From the NCBI RefSeq assembly GCF_041296385.1, contig NW_027184083.1, positions 558,001-622,000 of the forward strand: 64,000 bases of DNA. Direction: 5' to 3'. The translations under genes and the position numbers were made by a program. Shown piece by piece: positions 42,586 through 54,176 of the stretch (positions are counted from its first letter, which is position 1; each line of letters opens with the position of its first letter). This DNA comes from Aphelocoma coerulescens (Eukaryota; Chordata; Aves; Passeriformes; Corvidae). The notes under the pieces are model-generated. The model saw nothing but the letters and a program-made list of their open reading frames with translations. It searched no databases and was not told the DNA's origin.

Positions 42586-43423
42586 AATGTGAATCCAGAG
42601 TCAATTACGAAAGGACGGACTGATGCTATCTGTCCCTCTGGACCCTCGATTTAGACAACTGCCCTGCTTCTCTGGGCAGATATAGATCCCCCCACACACG
42701 TCACGATACCTTCTGCCAGCTGCAGCTCCCAGTGTGATGGCCAATTGTGGGAAGAAATGGCTGTCATGTCTGCTCCCGTGTCCATCATTCCTGCCAGGCT
42801 CATGTCTGAGCCTTGGCAAGACTGTTTTCAGTTAAGAATGGGCTTGTCTTTCCCAACTACATCAGCCCAGAAGACAGAGAGGTTGCAGTCCTGTGGTGGA
42901 CTACTGGGCATGAGAATAGCTTGGGCTGCAACTTGGTTAGCAGCAAGAAAATAGGGAGGATTAACACACTGGATATTGAAAGTAAAGAACCCTTGTGGCC
43001 CCACTTGAACAATTTCTGGTGTAACACAAATGTCAGTTGATGAATATGCAACATCTTTTAACACAAACAATATACAGTCTTTCAGATTCTCGCAACTTGC
43101 AACGAGTCTCTGGGGTTTCACCAAGCCCATTTGGATTGCAGTGGTCGTGGCAACCATTTTCCATGTGTCAGTTTCAGGATTTGTTCCCCCGCGTGGCCCT
43201 GCCAATCCATGCGGTCTGGTCAGTTTTTTGGCTGCATCCCGTTGGCAGCAGGCGATGTCATTTGCCCTGGGGAGGCAGCTCTGAAACCTTGATTAATTGG
43301 AGCCAGAGCTCTGCAGTTTCAGGCCAAGAGACCTGGTTTACCACACCTGTGACAGTCCCAATTAGCATTTCGATCACCCTGAGATGCTCTTGCATCAGCA
43401 GCGGCTGCAGTTCCTATTAAATT
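42586..43423 (-). pseudogene. pro: Nucleocapsid, dUTPase-like and protease region of F
   Basis: A decayed zinc knuckle (C-H-R-C-G-K-P-G, then a stop; near 43350) is followed by a 125-residue frame (43205-42828) whose end resembles a dUTPase core without its catalytic signature. Protease remnants (G-T-D-M-T in place of D-T-G-A-D; G-R-D-L-M) follow near 42780-42570. The protease active site is not readable in one frame. Confidence 0.6.
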
Positions 43424-44236
43424 TCACCCCATTTTTAAACTTGGCTGGTTAATTGGCACCAATGTTGTGCAAGCACAAATCATTTGACTTAGGGCCGGTG
43501 GAGGGTCAAATGGAAGACCCAAAATCACTCTTTTACAAGCTTCATTGGCATTAGTGTTTGCAATTTGCATAATAATATGTTCCATTCTTTTCGGATCTTC
43601 CACTTGTCTTTCCACCACGAGCCTAAGTTTATCCACAAAATCAATAAAGGGCTCATTTTGCAGTTGCCGAATCTCAGTATAATTCAATTGAGGTGCTAAT
43701 TTAGGGGGCATCATTAAAAACGCTTGCCGTGCTGCCTGCTTTACAGCATTGAGGACCGGCTCTGGTGTATTTTGAGCCTGGTTCTGGGGCTTGGCTAATA
43801 ACCCCTCACCGGCAAGGTGATCCATAGAAACCCCGGCGTTGTTTGGATCCTTCAGTAAAATCGTGAGGACCTTGCCAAGTTGCTTTCTCCAACCTTCTTC
43901 CCACATCTGAGACTCGGATGGGGAAAGCAAGCAGGAGAAAATGCATTTGAGGTCGTGCGGCGCAATCACTGTACTGGTGAGAGTTATCTTCAGAAGGTTC
44001 TTAAAATACTGACTCTCCCTCCCAAATTCTTTCTGGGCTTTGCAAAGCTCTTTGTGCCCAGAAGGATCAAAAGGTTTCCATGTAGGATTATTGCCTGCTC
44101 TGTCATAGGTAACAGGAGCGGCGAAGGGATGGGGGGGGATGAGGGGACTCTCGGACCTAATTTCAAGATGGCATTGGTTCCGGTTTCTACCCCGTGGGAA
44201 CCGGAAGGGGGGTGGGGGAACCAGGAAGTCCTCCAC
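43424..44236 (-). pseudogene. gag: Capsid of F gag
   Basis: 270 open codons. Capsid with major homology region (Q-L-Q-N-E-P-F-I-D-F-V-D-K-L near 43640) and similarity to L capsid. The upstream (right-hand) end overlaps the 276-bp duplicated segment 44101-44376. It ends at a stop before the nucleocapsid. Confidence 0.85.
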
Positions 44237-44376
44237 GGGGGCGGGGTTGGAGGACCAGGAGGCGTGGTCACAGGATGGGCTGGGATTCCCGACGCAGGGG
44301 CAGTTCCCAACGTGTGGGAGGAGCCCGAAGACGTCATGTCAGGGGGCGGGGATAAAAAGGGTTGGGGGTAGGAGGG
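44101..44376. repeat. Left copy (S) of a ~280-bp direct repeat in F gag
   Basis: About 93 percent identical to 53111-53392. Both copies begin TGTCATAGGTAACAGG and end GGTAGGAGGG. LTR-B starts immediately after this copy. Confidence 0.85.
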
Positions 44377-44755
44377 TGTCATAGGTTAGCAAGCATAGTC
44401 CCAGAAGGGATGTCCTTGCCAAGGGGTGCTTACAGTTTCCTCTGGGACCTGATAGAACTATCAGCTGGCCAGTTTGAATATGGACAATTCTTTAAGCCAC
44501 TTAAAGTTGTGACCGCCTCTGTGATGCACACTTAAGAATAGACAAACTCCCCCCCCCAAGCTCTCTCTCGTTTCTGGTGCTGGGACAGGTGGCTGCGAGC
44601 CCGTGTGGGGGCCTGCAGGCCCGGCCATGCCCTGCTTGGGCCAGGCCGAGCCGGGCCTCGGCCATCCTGTAGCCGATGGACCTGTTCCAGCTGTGGAACC
44701 CCCCCCCTCCACTGCTTTGCTCTGGACAGCCGGAGCGGCTTGGCTCTCCCCCCTC
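44377..44755 (+). repeat. LTR-B (B2), first part
   Basis: It begins TGTCATAGGTTAGC. D2 interrupts it at 44756 (TSD CCCCTC), and it continues at 51865-52529 and 52824-53063. Confidence 0.9.
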
Positions 44756-45131
44756 TATTACCGCAGGCCTGGTTCCTACGGTATATCACCGTGTCCCGCC
44801 GCCATAGGGAGGAGGAGGAGGAGAAGATCCAGCAGGCAGGAATTGTGCAGCAAGATTGATCTATTTAATTATTTTACAAACTCTTTTATAGACTTTTTTC
44901 TTCATAGTCTATATGGACAAAGGACCAGCCACCCCTTGGGGGTGATTGGCTAAAATCCTAAAACATCCATTGTCAAAATATTTTTCTACTATCCCATAAA
45001 CAAGACTTTTCAAGGTTGCAGGTGGCTTGGCTGTTTACCTTCCCTGCTACCGCTTCTGTGAGAGAGAAAAGTCTCTCACGGACTTAGAAGCTAGCAAGAA
45101 AATCCCTGCTAGCTGCATTTTTGTATCTACA
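44756..45131 (-). repeat. LTR-D, 3' LTR of D2
   Basis: 376 bp on the minus strand, with the polypurine tract just to its right (45132-45144). Confidence 0.93.
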
Positions 45132-45260
45132 ATTTCCCCTTTTTGTTTTATAAGATAACAACTCTACTATTAATGCCAAATAGAAATCTACATCAGTTAT
45201 TAATGCTAAATAGGTCCTTAAGGCTTTAACTATCTGACTCCATAACAAGAAATTTAAAGT

Positions 45261-48092
45261 TCAGTCTCCGCTTCTGGAAGGACCATGCCAGTCTTTGCTT
45301 ATGGAAGGACCATCCGCCTGATGGCTGACATCCTGGTCATGATCAGAAGAGTCATTAAGCTGACGATCTACATTCTGGTTGCCATTTGGATGATTGGCGT
45401 TCTGGTCATCATTTGGAGGTTGCCTGTTCTGCCTCTGGTGCCGTAGGTCAGGGCGAACGCATTTTGAAGGTAGCCACCGTACCCCGGTATCTGTGGAAAT
45501 GCAAGCATACCCACGACCCCAAACGATAAGCTCATGAGGGCCTTCCCACTGGTTAGTGAGTAAATTCCACATCCAGACTTTTGCCCGGGGCAGTTGTCTG
45601 TCGCCTGCAGACTGCAATGAGAGAAAATGATTCAAAATAACGGGATTATCTGAATTTTGTGGTACTGTAAGGTGATTAATTGTATACAAAGCGTTTGCTA
45701 GTCGGCTCTGTGGGGTTTCTCCATGCATTCCCCTTTTCTGCTTGCCCAAAACACGCTTCAAGGTACCATGAGCACGTTCAACAATGGCTTGGCCAGTAGG
45801 AGAATGTGGGATACCAAAGGTATGATCTACACCCCATAGGTGTAAAAACTGCCGCGTCTTCTCCGAGGCATAGGCAGGACCATTATCGGTTTTCACAGAA
45901 GCTGGCACGCCCAGGACTGAGAAAGCCAATTTCCAATGGGCAATGACATCACGGCCCTTCTCTCCAGTGTGAGCAGTAGCCCACATAGCCGAGGAGAAAG
46001 TGTCAATAGACACGTGCACATATTTCAGCCCACCAAATTCTGGGATGTGAGTTACATCCATTTGCAAAATCTGCAAGGCTTTTAGCCCTCTGGGGTTTAC
46101 CCCAGCTGGCAAAGGCACAGCGAGTCCATGACAGTCAGCACAAGCGCTGACAATGTCACGTGCCTCGGTTGGCATTAAATGAAACTGCTTCTGCAGGGTA
46201 TGTGCACTTTGATGGAAGAAACCGTGCGATGCTTCGGCTTGTGCAATTTTGTCAGGCTGAGGCCCTGCCCATGCAGGGTTGGCCAGCATGTCAGCCCTGG
46301 CATTGCCTTCCGTTAGAAACCCTGGTAAATTGGTATGGCTTCGAATGTGCAGAATGTAATACGGGTGCACTCGAGCCTGAATTGCAGACCACAAGGTTTG
46401 CAACAGTGAAAACAGGGCCGCATTGTTCAGCTCCTTCAGAAGGGAACAATCTAAGCGTTGGGTGATATCTGCCACATAAGCAGAGTCAGTAACCAAATTC
46501 AAAGGTTCCTGTGAGAATCGCTGAAAAGCCATGGTAACAGCCCTTAATTCAACTAACTGAGCAGAGCCTGACTCATGTTCCTTCAGCACCTGCCATTCCA
46601 ATCCCTCCTTCCAGGTAACAATGGCTTTCCCAGTTTTCCCTGAACCATCCATAAAGATGGTGGGTCCTTGCACCGGTACTCGGCTATTTCCCGGCCGCAA
46701 GGAAAGTACAGTCGATTTTGCCAACTGCAGTAATTTATGGCTGGGCAGATGGTAAGTGATCTGCCCTGAGAAGTTTTGCAGCGCGCTTTGCCAAGGAGCA
46801 CTATGGATGAGGCTCCACTCAAAGTATTCCTTTGAGATCGGAATGACAATTACTGCAGGATCTGCAGCCATCAGTTGCAAACACCGTTGACGGCATTTGA
46901 TTATCAGAGAAGCGACCAATTCAAACACTGTGGTCACAGTCCTTTTTGGCTGATGAGGCAAAAAGACCCATTCTAGGATATGCAAAGGATCAGGCCATTG
47001 TGCATTCCACTGGCCAATGATGCCTGTAGGATGGAGGTCTGGAATAGTAATGAAAACAGTGATAGCAATGGAGGGATCCACTCAATAAACCTGACGAGTG
47101 GAAACAGCCCGTTGGACCTCCTGCAGCGCTTGTCGCGCCTCCGGAGTCAACTCCCGAGGTGAATTCAGACCGGGATCCCCTTTTAATGTATTAAAAAGTG
47201 GGGAAAGTTGCTTTGCAGTTCGACCTAAATAAGATCCTAACCAATTGATGACACCCAACAACTTCTGGGCATCATTTAAGGTTTTTATTGAATCTGAGAA
47301 TTGCACCTCTTGGCGTTGGATAGTTTGGTCCAAAATTTTCACTCCTAAATATTTCCAAGGAGGAAGCTGTTGAACTTTCTCTGGAGCTACCTCTAATCCA
47401 TAGGCATGCAGAGCAGCGAGCAGCTGTGGCTGTATTCTCAGCAGCTCGTCCCGAGTGGACGCTGCCCCCAGGATATCATCCATGTAATGGTAGCAGTGTG
47501 CATCAGGAAACTGCTTGCGAACTCAGGCTAAAGCTTGGGCACCATACCACTGACAGATAATTGGGCTGTTCCTCATCCCTTGAGGGAGGACCTTCCATTG
47601 GTATCTCTTAGCAGGTTCAGCATTGTTAACGGCAGGCACAGCAAAGGCAAATTTTGGTTTGTCATCAGGATGCAAAGGAATTGTGAAAAAACAATCCTTT
47701 AAATCAATGATCAGGATGTCCCCCCCGGTAGGAATCATGGTGGGAGAGGGCATGCCAGGCTGCAAGGCCCCTATACCTTCCATTACTGCATTAACTTTCC
47801 GGAGGTCCTGCAATAATCTCCATTTCCCTGATTTCTTCTTAATTACGAAAACAGGAGTATTCCAGGGGCTAGTAGAAGGTTCAAGGTGCCCCTGTTGTAA
47901 CTGTTCCTGAACTAGCTGATGAAGGGCGTCTAACTTCTTTTTTGGTAGGGGCCACTGCAGCTCAAAGATTGGTGTGTTAGTCAGCCACTGCAAAGGCAGT
48001 GTAGGATACTGTGCACCCTTACGCACAGTGACCCCTGCTAAAAATTTGTCCCAATCCGTACGCCCCAAGCTGCCAACACATCCCGTCCCCAA
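45261..48092 (-). pseudogene. pol: RT, RNase H and integrase of D2
   Basis: One frame with two TGAs (47524 and 47083 regions) at the same codons as D1. Y-M-D-D near 47480. RNase H retains T-D-S-A-Y near 46490, which D1 has lost. Integrase C-A-D-C, Q-M-D-V-T, K-T-D-N-G and A-I-V-E-R are all present, followed by the Asn/Asp/Gln-rich tail. 606 codons (47081-45261) are uninterrupted. Confidence 0.9.
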
Positions 48093-48406
48093 AGATTATG
48101 GGAAGTGGTAGCAACATAAGGCCTAATCGTAGCTGGGTGTCCCTCTGAGTCCTTCACCACCACAGGCCGTTCGCTTAAATAGCTCTGTGTGGTTCCTCCT
48201 AATCCTGCGATGGCCGATCCCACCGGGGCTAAAGGCCATGAGAGAGGCCACGCAGAGAAGGAGATGATAGTTACATCAGCACCCGTATCAATCAAACCTC
48301 GAAGCTGAATCCGGGGTGGACGGGCGTTCGGCAGGATCAGGGTACATGTCATCTGTGGCCTTTGGTCAGAGATGTCTGCAGTCCAGAAGGCCTGCGGAAG
48401 TCGCAT
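48038..48406 (-). pseudogene. pro: Protease of D2
   Basis: Identical in layout to D1 protease: D-T-G-A-D-V-T active site, and stop TAG (48038-48040) right after the A AAT TTT heptamer (48041-48047). Confidence 0.87.
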
Positions 48407-48433
48407 AGATCCACTGCCATTATCTTCCTGCGT

Positions 48434-48832
48434 TTATTCTACCCTGGGGACACAAGACTTAAAAGGCACTAATTTAGCAAGGCAGGTCTTTTCAGGAATA
48501 GTTACAGGGGGTTTTTGCGTGGAGACCATAGCGCAAATCTGACCTTTAAAGTCAGAATCAATAACTCGTGAGTGCACTAAGATTCCTTGATGGGCAACAT
48601 CAGGTTTTCCCACCAGCATCGCACTGGATCCCTGGGCTAAGGGTCCATATGCATCCAAGGGAACCTTATAAATACCGCTACAGTCTGAGACGACTGCGGC
48701 TGCCGTGTGGACATCAAACCCGTCTGATCCATGGGTGCCGTCTGATCCCTGGGTGCTGTCTCTAGGGTGGCTGGGTAGGCCTGTGCCTGTACCTGTGCCA
48801 CTCTCTGGGGGAGCGACTGCATGGGAGAGCAA
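48434..48832 (-). pseudogene. dUTPase of D2
   Basis: 132 open codons, including the V-I-D-S-D-F-K-G motif. It reads through the position where D1 has a TAG, and ends at the shared TAA before protease. Confidence 0.82.
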
Positions 48833-48942
48833 TTCCCCCTCCTTGCACCCAGGCGGAAGATTCCCAACAAAGGCCGACCATCGGCATGAGTCCGGGATCT
48901 ACAGTAGCCCATACAATGGCCTGGCCTGCCACACCTCTTGCA

Positions 48943-50849
48943 CTAGAGGATCGGTGTGTTCTCTTTTTGGCTCGGCTTAGGCCGCTTCCGTTTCTTCACC
49001 TGTTTTGGTGGCTTTGGTTCACGACCAGAAGATGCGTGAACAGGCTGCAGGAAAGCAGCCAAAGCAGACCTTTTCTGGTTCCCAGATCCCACCTTAGCAC
49101 AGGCCTCGACCATGTCTGTTACCTCAGGGTCCCCTGGTAAGGCATCTATGATTTTTCTGCACTCTTCATTTGCGTTATCTCTCACTAACTGCCTTAACAA
49201 CATCTGTCTTAACCCGTCATCCTCAACCTGCTTCTCGAGAGAAGCAGCGACTTTCTCTACAAAAGAGAGGAATGACTCCGATTTGCCTTGAACTCTTTTA
49301 GTATATCGCTTTCTGGGCGCTGACAGCTCTATGGTTTTCAACAGGGCAGCCATGCCGACCTGTTGAGCTTGCTGCAGGACGCTAGACGACAAGTTACCCT
49401 GTAGACTGGGATCAGAGAAGGGACCAGTCCCCATCAAAGCATCCACTCCTGCTGTCTGTCTAGGATCAGTAGCAGGGAGCTGCAAATTTGCTAATGCAGC
49501 CTTGTCGGCCAGCTTTCTCCAGGTTTTCTCAAAAACTGTAAATTGTACAGGTTGAAATAGAATTTGACCTAAGTGTCTGATATCAAATGGAGAAAGCAAA
49601 TCCGTATTTATCACCCTTATTATCTGCATAACCTCAGCAGAACCTAGTCCATATTGTGCCACCTTGGATTGGAGGTCCTGGGCAACTTTCCAAGCAATTA
49701 CCTCATGCTTGTCATGCTCCCCTGAATCTGGGAGAGCCTTATACACTGGGAAAGCTTGGATCTCCCCTTTAGGGGAAGCACTACCATCCTGAACTTCTGG
49801 CACAGCCTGTGGATGGAGTGTAACAGCTCCCCGGTTACCCCCAGAATCCTCAGATCTATATGGCATTTCAAGGATTTCTAATATCCTCCAGTCACCCTCC
49901 TCCAATGCTCGCATCTTAATAGACTCTAAGAAGCTATTATAATGAGTCAGACGCACTGTTACTGTTCAGTCCTGAAAGGTCCAGGGGCGAGACCGGCGCA
50001 GCCTTTTCCTTTGCCACGTGGCTACAGCTGCCTGACGACCTGGTGCCAGAACCTCATCTGCCTCGCTGCCTGACGAAATATCATCAGGCAAAGGCAACTT
50101 TGGGGTGCTGGGAGTGAACACAAATGTACGTGGAGGGGCACTTTGGCTAAGTTCGCTAGAGGCAGAACAGACAGGACAGTCTGCAGCTGGTCTCGGCACC
50201 GCTGCCTCTGGCACAGCAGCTGCGTTCGGCGCGGTCGCCGCTTCCGCTGCTGTTTCGCGCTCCCCAGCCACGCCCGGCGCTGCCGCCGCTGGCCCATTCT
50301 CGGCGGCCGTGCTGGGCGCTGCCGCCCCTGCCCGCTGCTCCGCAGCCTCCGTCTATGGCTGTGTCTCCGCAGCCGCCGCCGCTTCCGGGTTTTCCCGCCG
50401 CTTCTGGGTTTGCCCCCGGCCGCGCCGTTTCTTGGCTCGGAGAAGCGTCTCCCGCAGATGGCGGGGGGGGGCGCGGGTGGCCCAGGCTGTGCTGGTGGCA
50501 CGGGCGGTGCTGGCGGCGGGGACGTGGGCTCGGGCATCCGCCGCTCTAACAGGCTGAGCAGGTCCTCCATCCTTCGGGATAGGTTTGGCAGCTCTGTCAG
50601 CAAAGGCAGATGCTGCATTAAGAGGTTGATGGCTCGGTTCTGTGACTGCGCAGAACAGTCCAGCGCCAGGGAGGGCAGCAGACCATACCCAGGGAGTCCC
50701 GGGGCAGGCACGTCCGACGCTACGCCAGCTAAGAAGTTAGATCCAGGTCCATACGGAACAGAGCTAGGAGCCTCTCTGGGCGTCCAAGTGGCCAAACCGC
50801 TGATTTGCGGCCCTGGATAAGCCGTGGCCACTGCCCCGCCGAATGGCAC
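48943..50849 (-). pseudogene. gag: Gag capsid and linker of D2
   Basis: Capsid frame 49956-48943 ends in the shared TAG before the zinc knuckle (knuckle at about 48942-48900). The upstream linker is in frames 50271-49966 and 50849-50022, with a Pro/Ala-rich and then Arg-rich composition. An extra TGA near 49963 is private to D2. Confidence 0.82.
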
Positions 50850-50864
50850 GGCAGACTGTGCGTC

Positions 50865-51362
50865 CTACTGCTGCCTTGACCCCCCCGCCTCTGGCGGCGT
50901 GGGGTTCCTGGGGGCTGTGGAATCCTGCGATTGTGCAGGGTGAGCCGGCGCAGTCTCTGCCTGTGGAGCTGGGGGGGTTTTTCGGAATACATTATCATTT
51001 GCCCCAGAAGCCCAGTCAACGGGGCCCCCCTCGGACATTCCTCCGTCACTCATCACCGAGATAGGAGAGCCAGCCCTGCTATCACAGTCAAGGTCTGTCA
51101 GCAGGATAAATAATGAACGCCAGGTTTTGTATAATTCTAACTCTGTTGAGTTCCCAGTCGGGAGCTCGTGTCGGACAGCAGAGCCGAGTCCCTGCCATAA
51201 GGCAAAGTCCAGGGCTGTATCTCCGTTCATGGAAATCCCTTTTAAAGTAGCCCAGTCTAATAATTCCCGAACTGATTTTTCAGGAATGGAGGTGCGCAAT
51301 ATTCCAAACACACCTTTCCAGGCCATGACCGAAGTTTCGGTTTGTGAGCCGCTGTTCGCCAT
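50865..51362 (-). pseudogene. gag: Gag matrix region of D2
   Basis: ATG 51362 opens M-A-N-S-G-S. 165 codons cover matrix and Pro-rich linker before a stop. It is longer in one frame than in D1, where a frameshift falls near 15600. Confidence 0.78.
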
Positions 51363-51468
51363 TTCTCAGTTCTGTCGGACCTCCCGGTCCCGGGGGGGAA
51401 GGCGAACAGCGCACCTCTAGAGGAATTCGGCTTGGCTCGCAGCAGCAGGACACGTCAGAGAGTGCAAA

Positions 51469-51487
51469 TCACCTCGGGCAGCACCAA
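51469..51487 (-). other. D2 primer-binding site
   Basis: On the minus strand TGGTGCTGCCCGAGGTGAT, one base from the D1 site; tRNA-Trp-like. Confidence 0.7.
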
Positions 51488-51488
51488 A

Positions 51489-51864
51489 TATTACCGCAGG
51501 CCTGGTTCCTACGGTATATCACCGTGTCCCGCAGCCATAGGGAGGAGGAGGAGAAGACGATCCAGCAGGCAGGAGTTGTGCAGCAAGATTGATCTATTTA
51601 ATTATTTTACAAACTCTTTTATAGACTTTTTTCTTCATAGTCTATATGGACAAAGGACCAGCCACCCCTTGGGGGTGATTGGCTAAAATCCTAAAACATC
51701 CATTGTCAAAATATTTTTCTACTATACCATAAACAAGACTTTTCAAGGTTGCAGGTGTCATGGTTGTTTACCTTCCCTGCTGCCTCTTCTGTGAGAGAGA
51801 AAAGTCTCTCACGGACTTAGAAGCTAGCAAGAAAATCCTCGCTAGCAGCATTTTTGTATCTACA
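51489..51864 (-). repeat. LTR-D, 5' LTR of D2
   Basis: 376 bp, partner of 44756-45131, with TATAAAAG and AATTAAATAG-like signals. Confidence 0.93.
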
Positions 51865-53063
51865 CCCCTCTCCACTGCGATAAGAAAAATTCAACATTCC
51901 AGCTGCAAAGCTGCAAGGCCGAGGTGAGATTAACCCTTTTACTGCTGTGAAGAGCTGAAAACCTGAGGGAAGAGAAAGGAGATGCTTAAAGCTGAAATTC
52001 TGTTCTGAAGCTATGATTTATCAGAGTATCCCGTTGTAATTTCATGAAGATATGGGGGATGGAGTGTTCAACTCGTAAGCAAAAGCACCTGCGCTGAGAT
52101 AGGCAGATGCTGACGCAGCTGTAATTTCATGAGAAGTTTGGACAGGGAGAGATGGACCAGATGAGGACTTTTGCTCCAAACGGGAAAGGAGAAAAACCTC
52201 AGTTCCTAGAGATGCTCCCAGTGATAGTCCTAACGATGAAGATGAGGAAGACCCTTTGCTCCCAGGGAAGGAGAAGGGCCTCTGTTTTTTGTTTTTGAAC
52301 AGCTCAACCTTAAAATTATACCCCAAAAACCTTCAAGAGTGGATCCTCAAAAGCAGTTGCGGGAAAAGCTGCAAATCGGGGGAAGGGACTTACATGCAGG
52401 CAGAGAGACTCCTCTTCCTAAATGGACTGAACAATATTTGGAAGTCTCGTTGTGATGCTGTTTTCATAGCACGAGCAGGAAGAGACTTCTCTTTCTAAAT
52501 GGACTGAACAAGGTTATTATGGAAGTGGTTGTTACAGCGAGGATACTGCAACATGCATATATCAAACCAGCAGTCCCGTGGAAAAGAAATATATATGTGG
52601 ACAGATTCTTGGTAGATGTTTCAGAGATGTTTACTTCTCCAGCCGCATGGCCGGGATCTGCCGACGAACTGTTACAGTCACCGGACCAAGGGTCCTTTGC
52701 CCGTGCAGGGAAACACAAACCAACCAATCGGGAGCAAGGCTGACCAGGGGCCAGGGAAACCCCGTGCCTCCCCCCCAGGGCCCCTCTCCCAGGGCTACAT
52801 GGCGGGGGGAGGAGACCCCAACAAGTGGTAAACAGACTGAACATCTCAAGGGTTGTCTTTTTACACTGTCAGTGGGAGAAGGGAGGAAGGTGGGGGGAGG
52901 AGGAGAGTTCTGAAAGTGGTATAATTTTGTTTTCTTTCCTTCTTTTAGGTCTGTTAATATACTTCTTTATATTCTTTCAGGTTTGGTGCCTGCTTTGCCT
53001 TTCTACTAATTCTTATCTCACAGAAGATAAACAGTAATGAGTATTTTGGGTCAAACTACTACA
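51865..53063 (+). repeat. LTR-B (B2), remaining part, with a solo LTR-J inside
   Basis: LTR-B continues after D2, is cut by LTR-J (52530-52823), and ends ...CAAACTACTACA at 53063. Short reading frames here are reverse images of those in the other LTR-B copies. Confidence 0.88.
52530..52823 (-). repeat. Solo LTR-J
   Basis: 294 bp in reverse orientation with an exact 6-bp TSD (AGTGGT 52524-52529 and 52824-52829). It gives the full LTR-J extent, TGTTGGGG... to ...GCTGTAACA. Confidence 0.92.
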
Positions 53064-53110
53064 GGAAATTGGTGTTTCTGCCCAGTTACAAACCCAACCC
53101 TGCCCTGCCC

Positions 53111-53392
53111 TGTCATAGGTAACAGGAGCGGCGAAGGGATGGGGGGGGGGGCTGAGGGGACTCTCGGACCCAATTTCAAGATGGCATCGGTTCCGGTTTC
53201 TACCCCGTGGGAACCGGAAGGGGGGTGTGGGAACCAGGAAGTCCTCCACAGGGGGCAGGGTTGGAGGACCAAGAGGCTTGGTCACAGAATGGGCTGGGAT
53301 TCCCGACGCAGGGGGCGGTACCTGACTTGTGGGAGGAGCCCGAAGACGTCATGTCTGGGGGCAGGGATAGGAAAGGGTTGGGGGTAGGAGGG
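53111..53392. repeat. Right copy (S') of the ~280-bp direct repeat in F gag
   Basis: See 44101-44376. Between the LTR-B end and this copy lie 47 bases of unclear origin (53064-53110). F gag continues without break to its right. Confidence 0.85.
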
Positions 53393-54042
53393 TGGAAGGG
53401 ATTGTGGGAAGAGGAAGAGGGGGAAGGGGTGAACTGTGACGTCGTCACCGCCATTATGCAGACACGTAGAGTGGGGGGGGATAATGGCAAATAGCATTTA
53501 GAACAGTTTTCTGGGCTTACAGCTGGGGAAGAGGGCATAGGATACTGGGTTTGGGAAGGGGTCGAGGCAGCCTGGCCAGGGCTATCTCTACAGGGTCGCT
53601 GAAAAGACCGAGAGGGGTCAGAGAGAAGGTAGCAACTCTGTGCCTCTGGGCTTATCACCCCATTTGGTTTTTCCAACGAAGGGGAAGTGGGATGAGGAGC
53701 AGGAGGGGAGGAAGGAGGGATACGGGAAGAACTACGGGGGGATTTGACCTTTTCTTTTATGTTCCGATCCATTTTATGCAAGTCCCTAAGGACTAGAAGG
53801 AGGGGAAAAAATTTTTCTCCTGAGGAGTCTCCCTTTCGCTTTAAATCAGTAATCTTATCCCCCACAGCCTGCCAGAAGGCAGGAGGTTTTAAATTTGCAG
53901 GAGACACTTGAGGAAGGTAAAAGAAAAGACAGGAAACAAACTGTTTTAAAGGATCCTTTGAAAATTAAAAGCCACTAACTTCAAGGAATTTCGCAACTCG
54001 GAGAAAAACCTCTCTTTGGGGCTGAGAGAGTTTTGATCCCAT
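53200..54042 (-). pseudogene. gag: Gag matrix and linker of F
   Basis: ATG 54040-54042 opens M-G-S-K-L-S, a myristoylation signal matching L. In-frame TAA at 53965-53967 interrupts matrix, after which the frame stays open through a Ser/Pro-rich linker into the S' repeat. Confidence 0.78.
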
Positions 54043-54176
54043 CTGTCTCTCAATATTTCTTTCATCCGCCACCCGCAAAATAAAAAAGGAAACAAAATCT
54101 CAGGGACCAGGGATACTCACACAAGTTTCAGTTCAGCAGAAATCAGCACAAATTCACAGTTACATGCGTCTGGTCC
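54043..54176 (-). other. Leader of F next to gag
   Basis: Non-coding minus-strand leader, split from the PBS-proximal leader (55500-55714) by LTR-B3. Nothing else is recognised. Confidence 0.55.

Larger units (their letters stand above)
44756..51864 (-). mobile_element. Provirus D2: second D element, inverted relative to D1
   Basis: LTRs 44756-45131 (3') and 51489-51864 (5') with an exact 6-bp TSD (CCCCTC 44750-44755 and 51865-51870) in LTR-B. Gene order and frames are as in D1 and the two are nearly identical in pol. D2 keeps the same TAG before the zinc knuckle, TAA between dUTPase and protease, and both TGAs in RT. It has its own extra stop in gag (near 49963). Confidence 0.93.

Noticed and set aside
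14745..51864. D1 and D2 as arms of one large inverted segmental duplication
   Set aside because: Their flanks differ (LTR-C versus LTR-B) and each has its own 6-bp TSD, so two insertions are better supported.
53430..53450. TGACGTCGTCAC in the F gag/leader as a CRE enhancer
   Set aside because: A single short motif inside coding-like gag sequence; too weak to annotate.
53037..53494. Plus-strand frames over the S' repeat and F gag
   Set aside because: The minus-strand gag of F explains the coding potential; the plus frames are antisense shadows.
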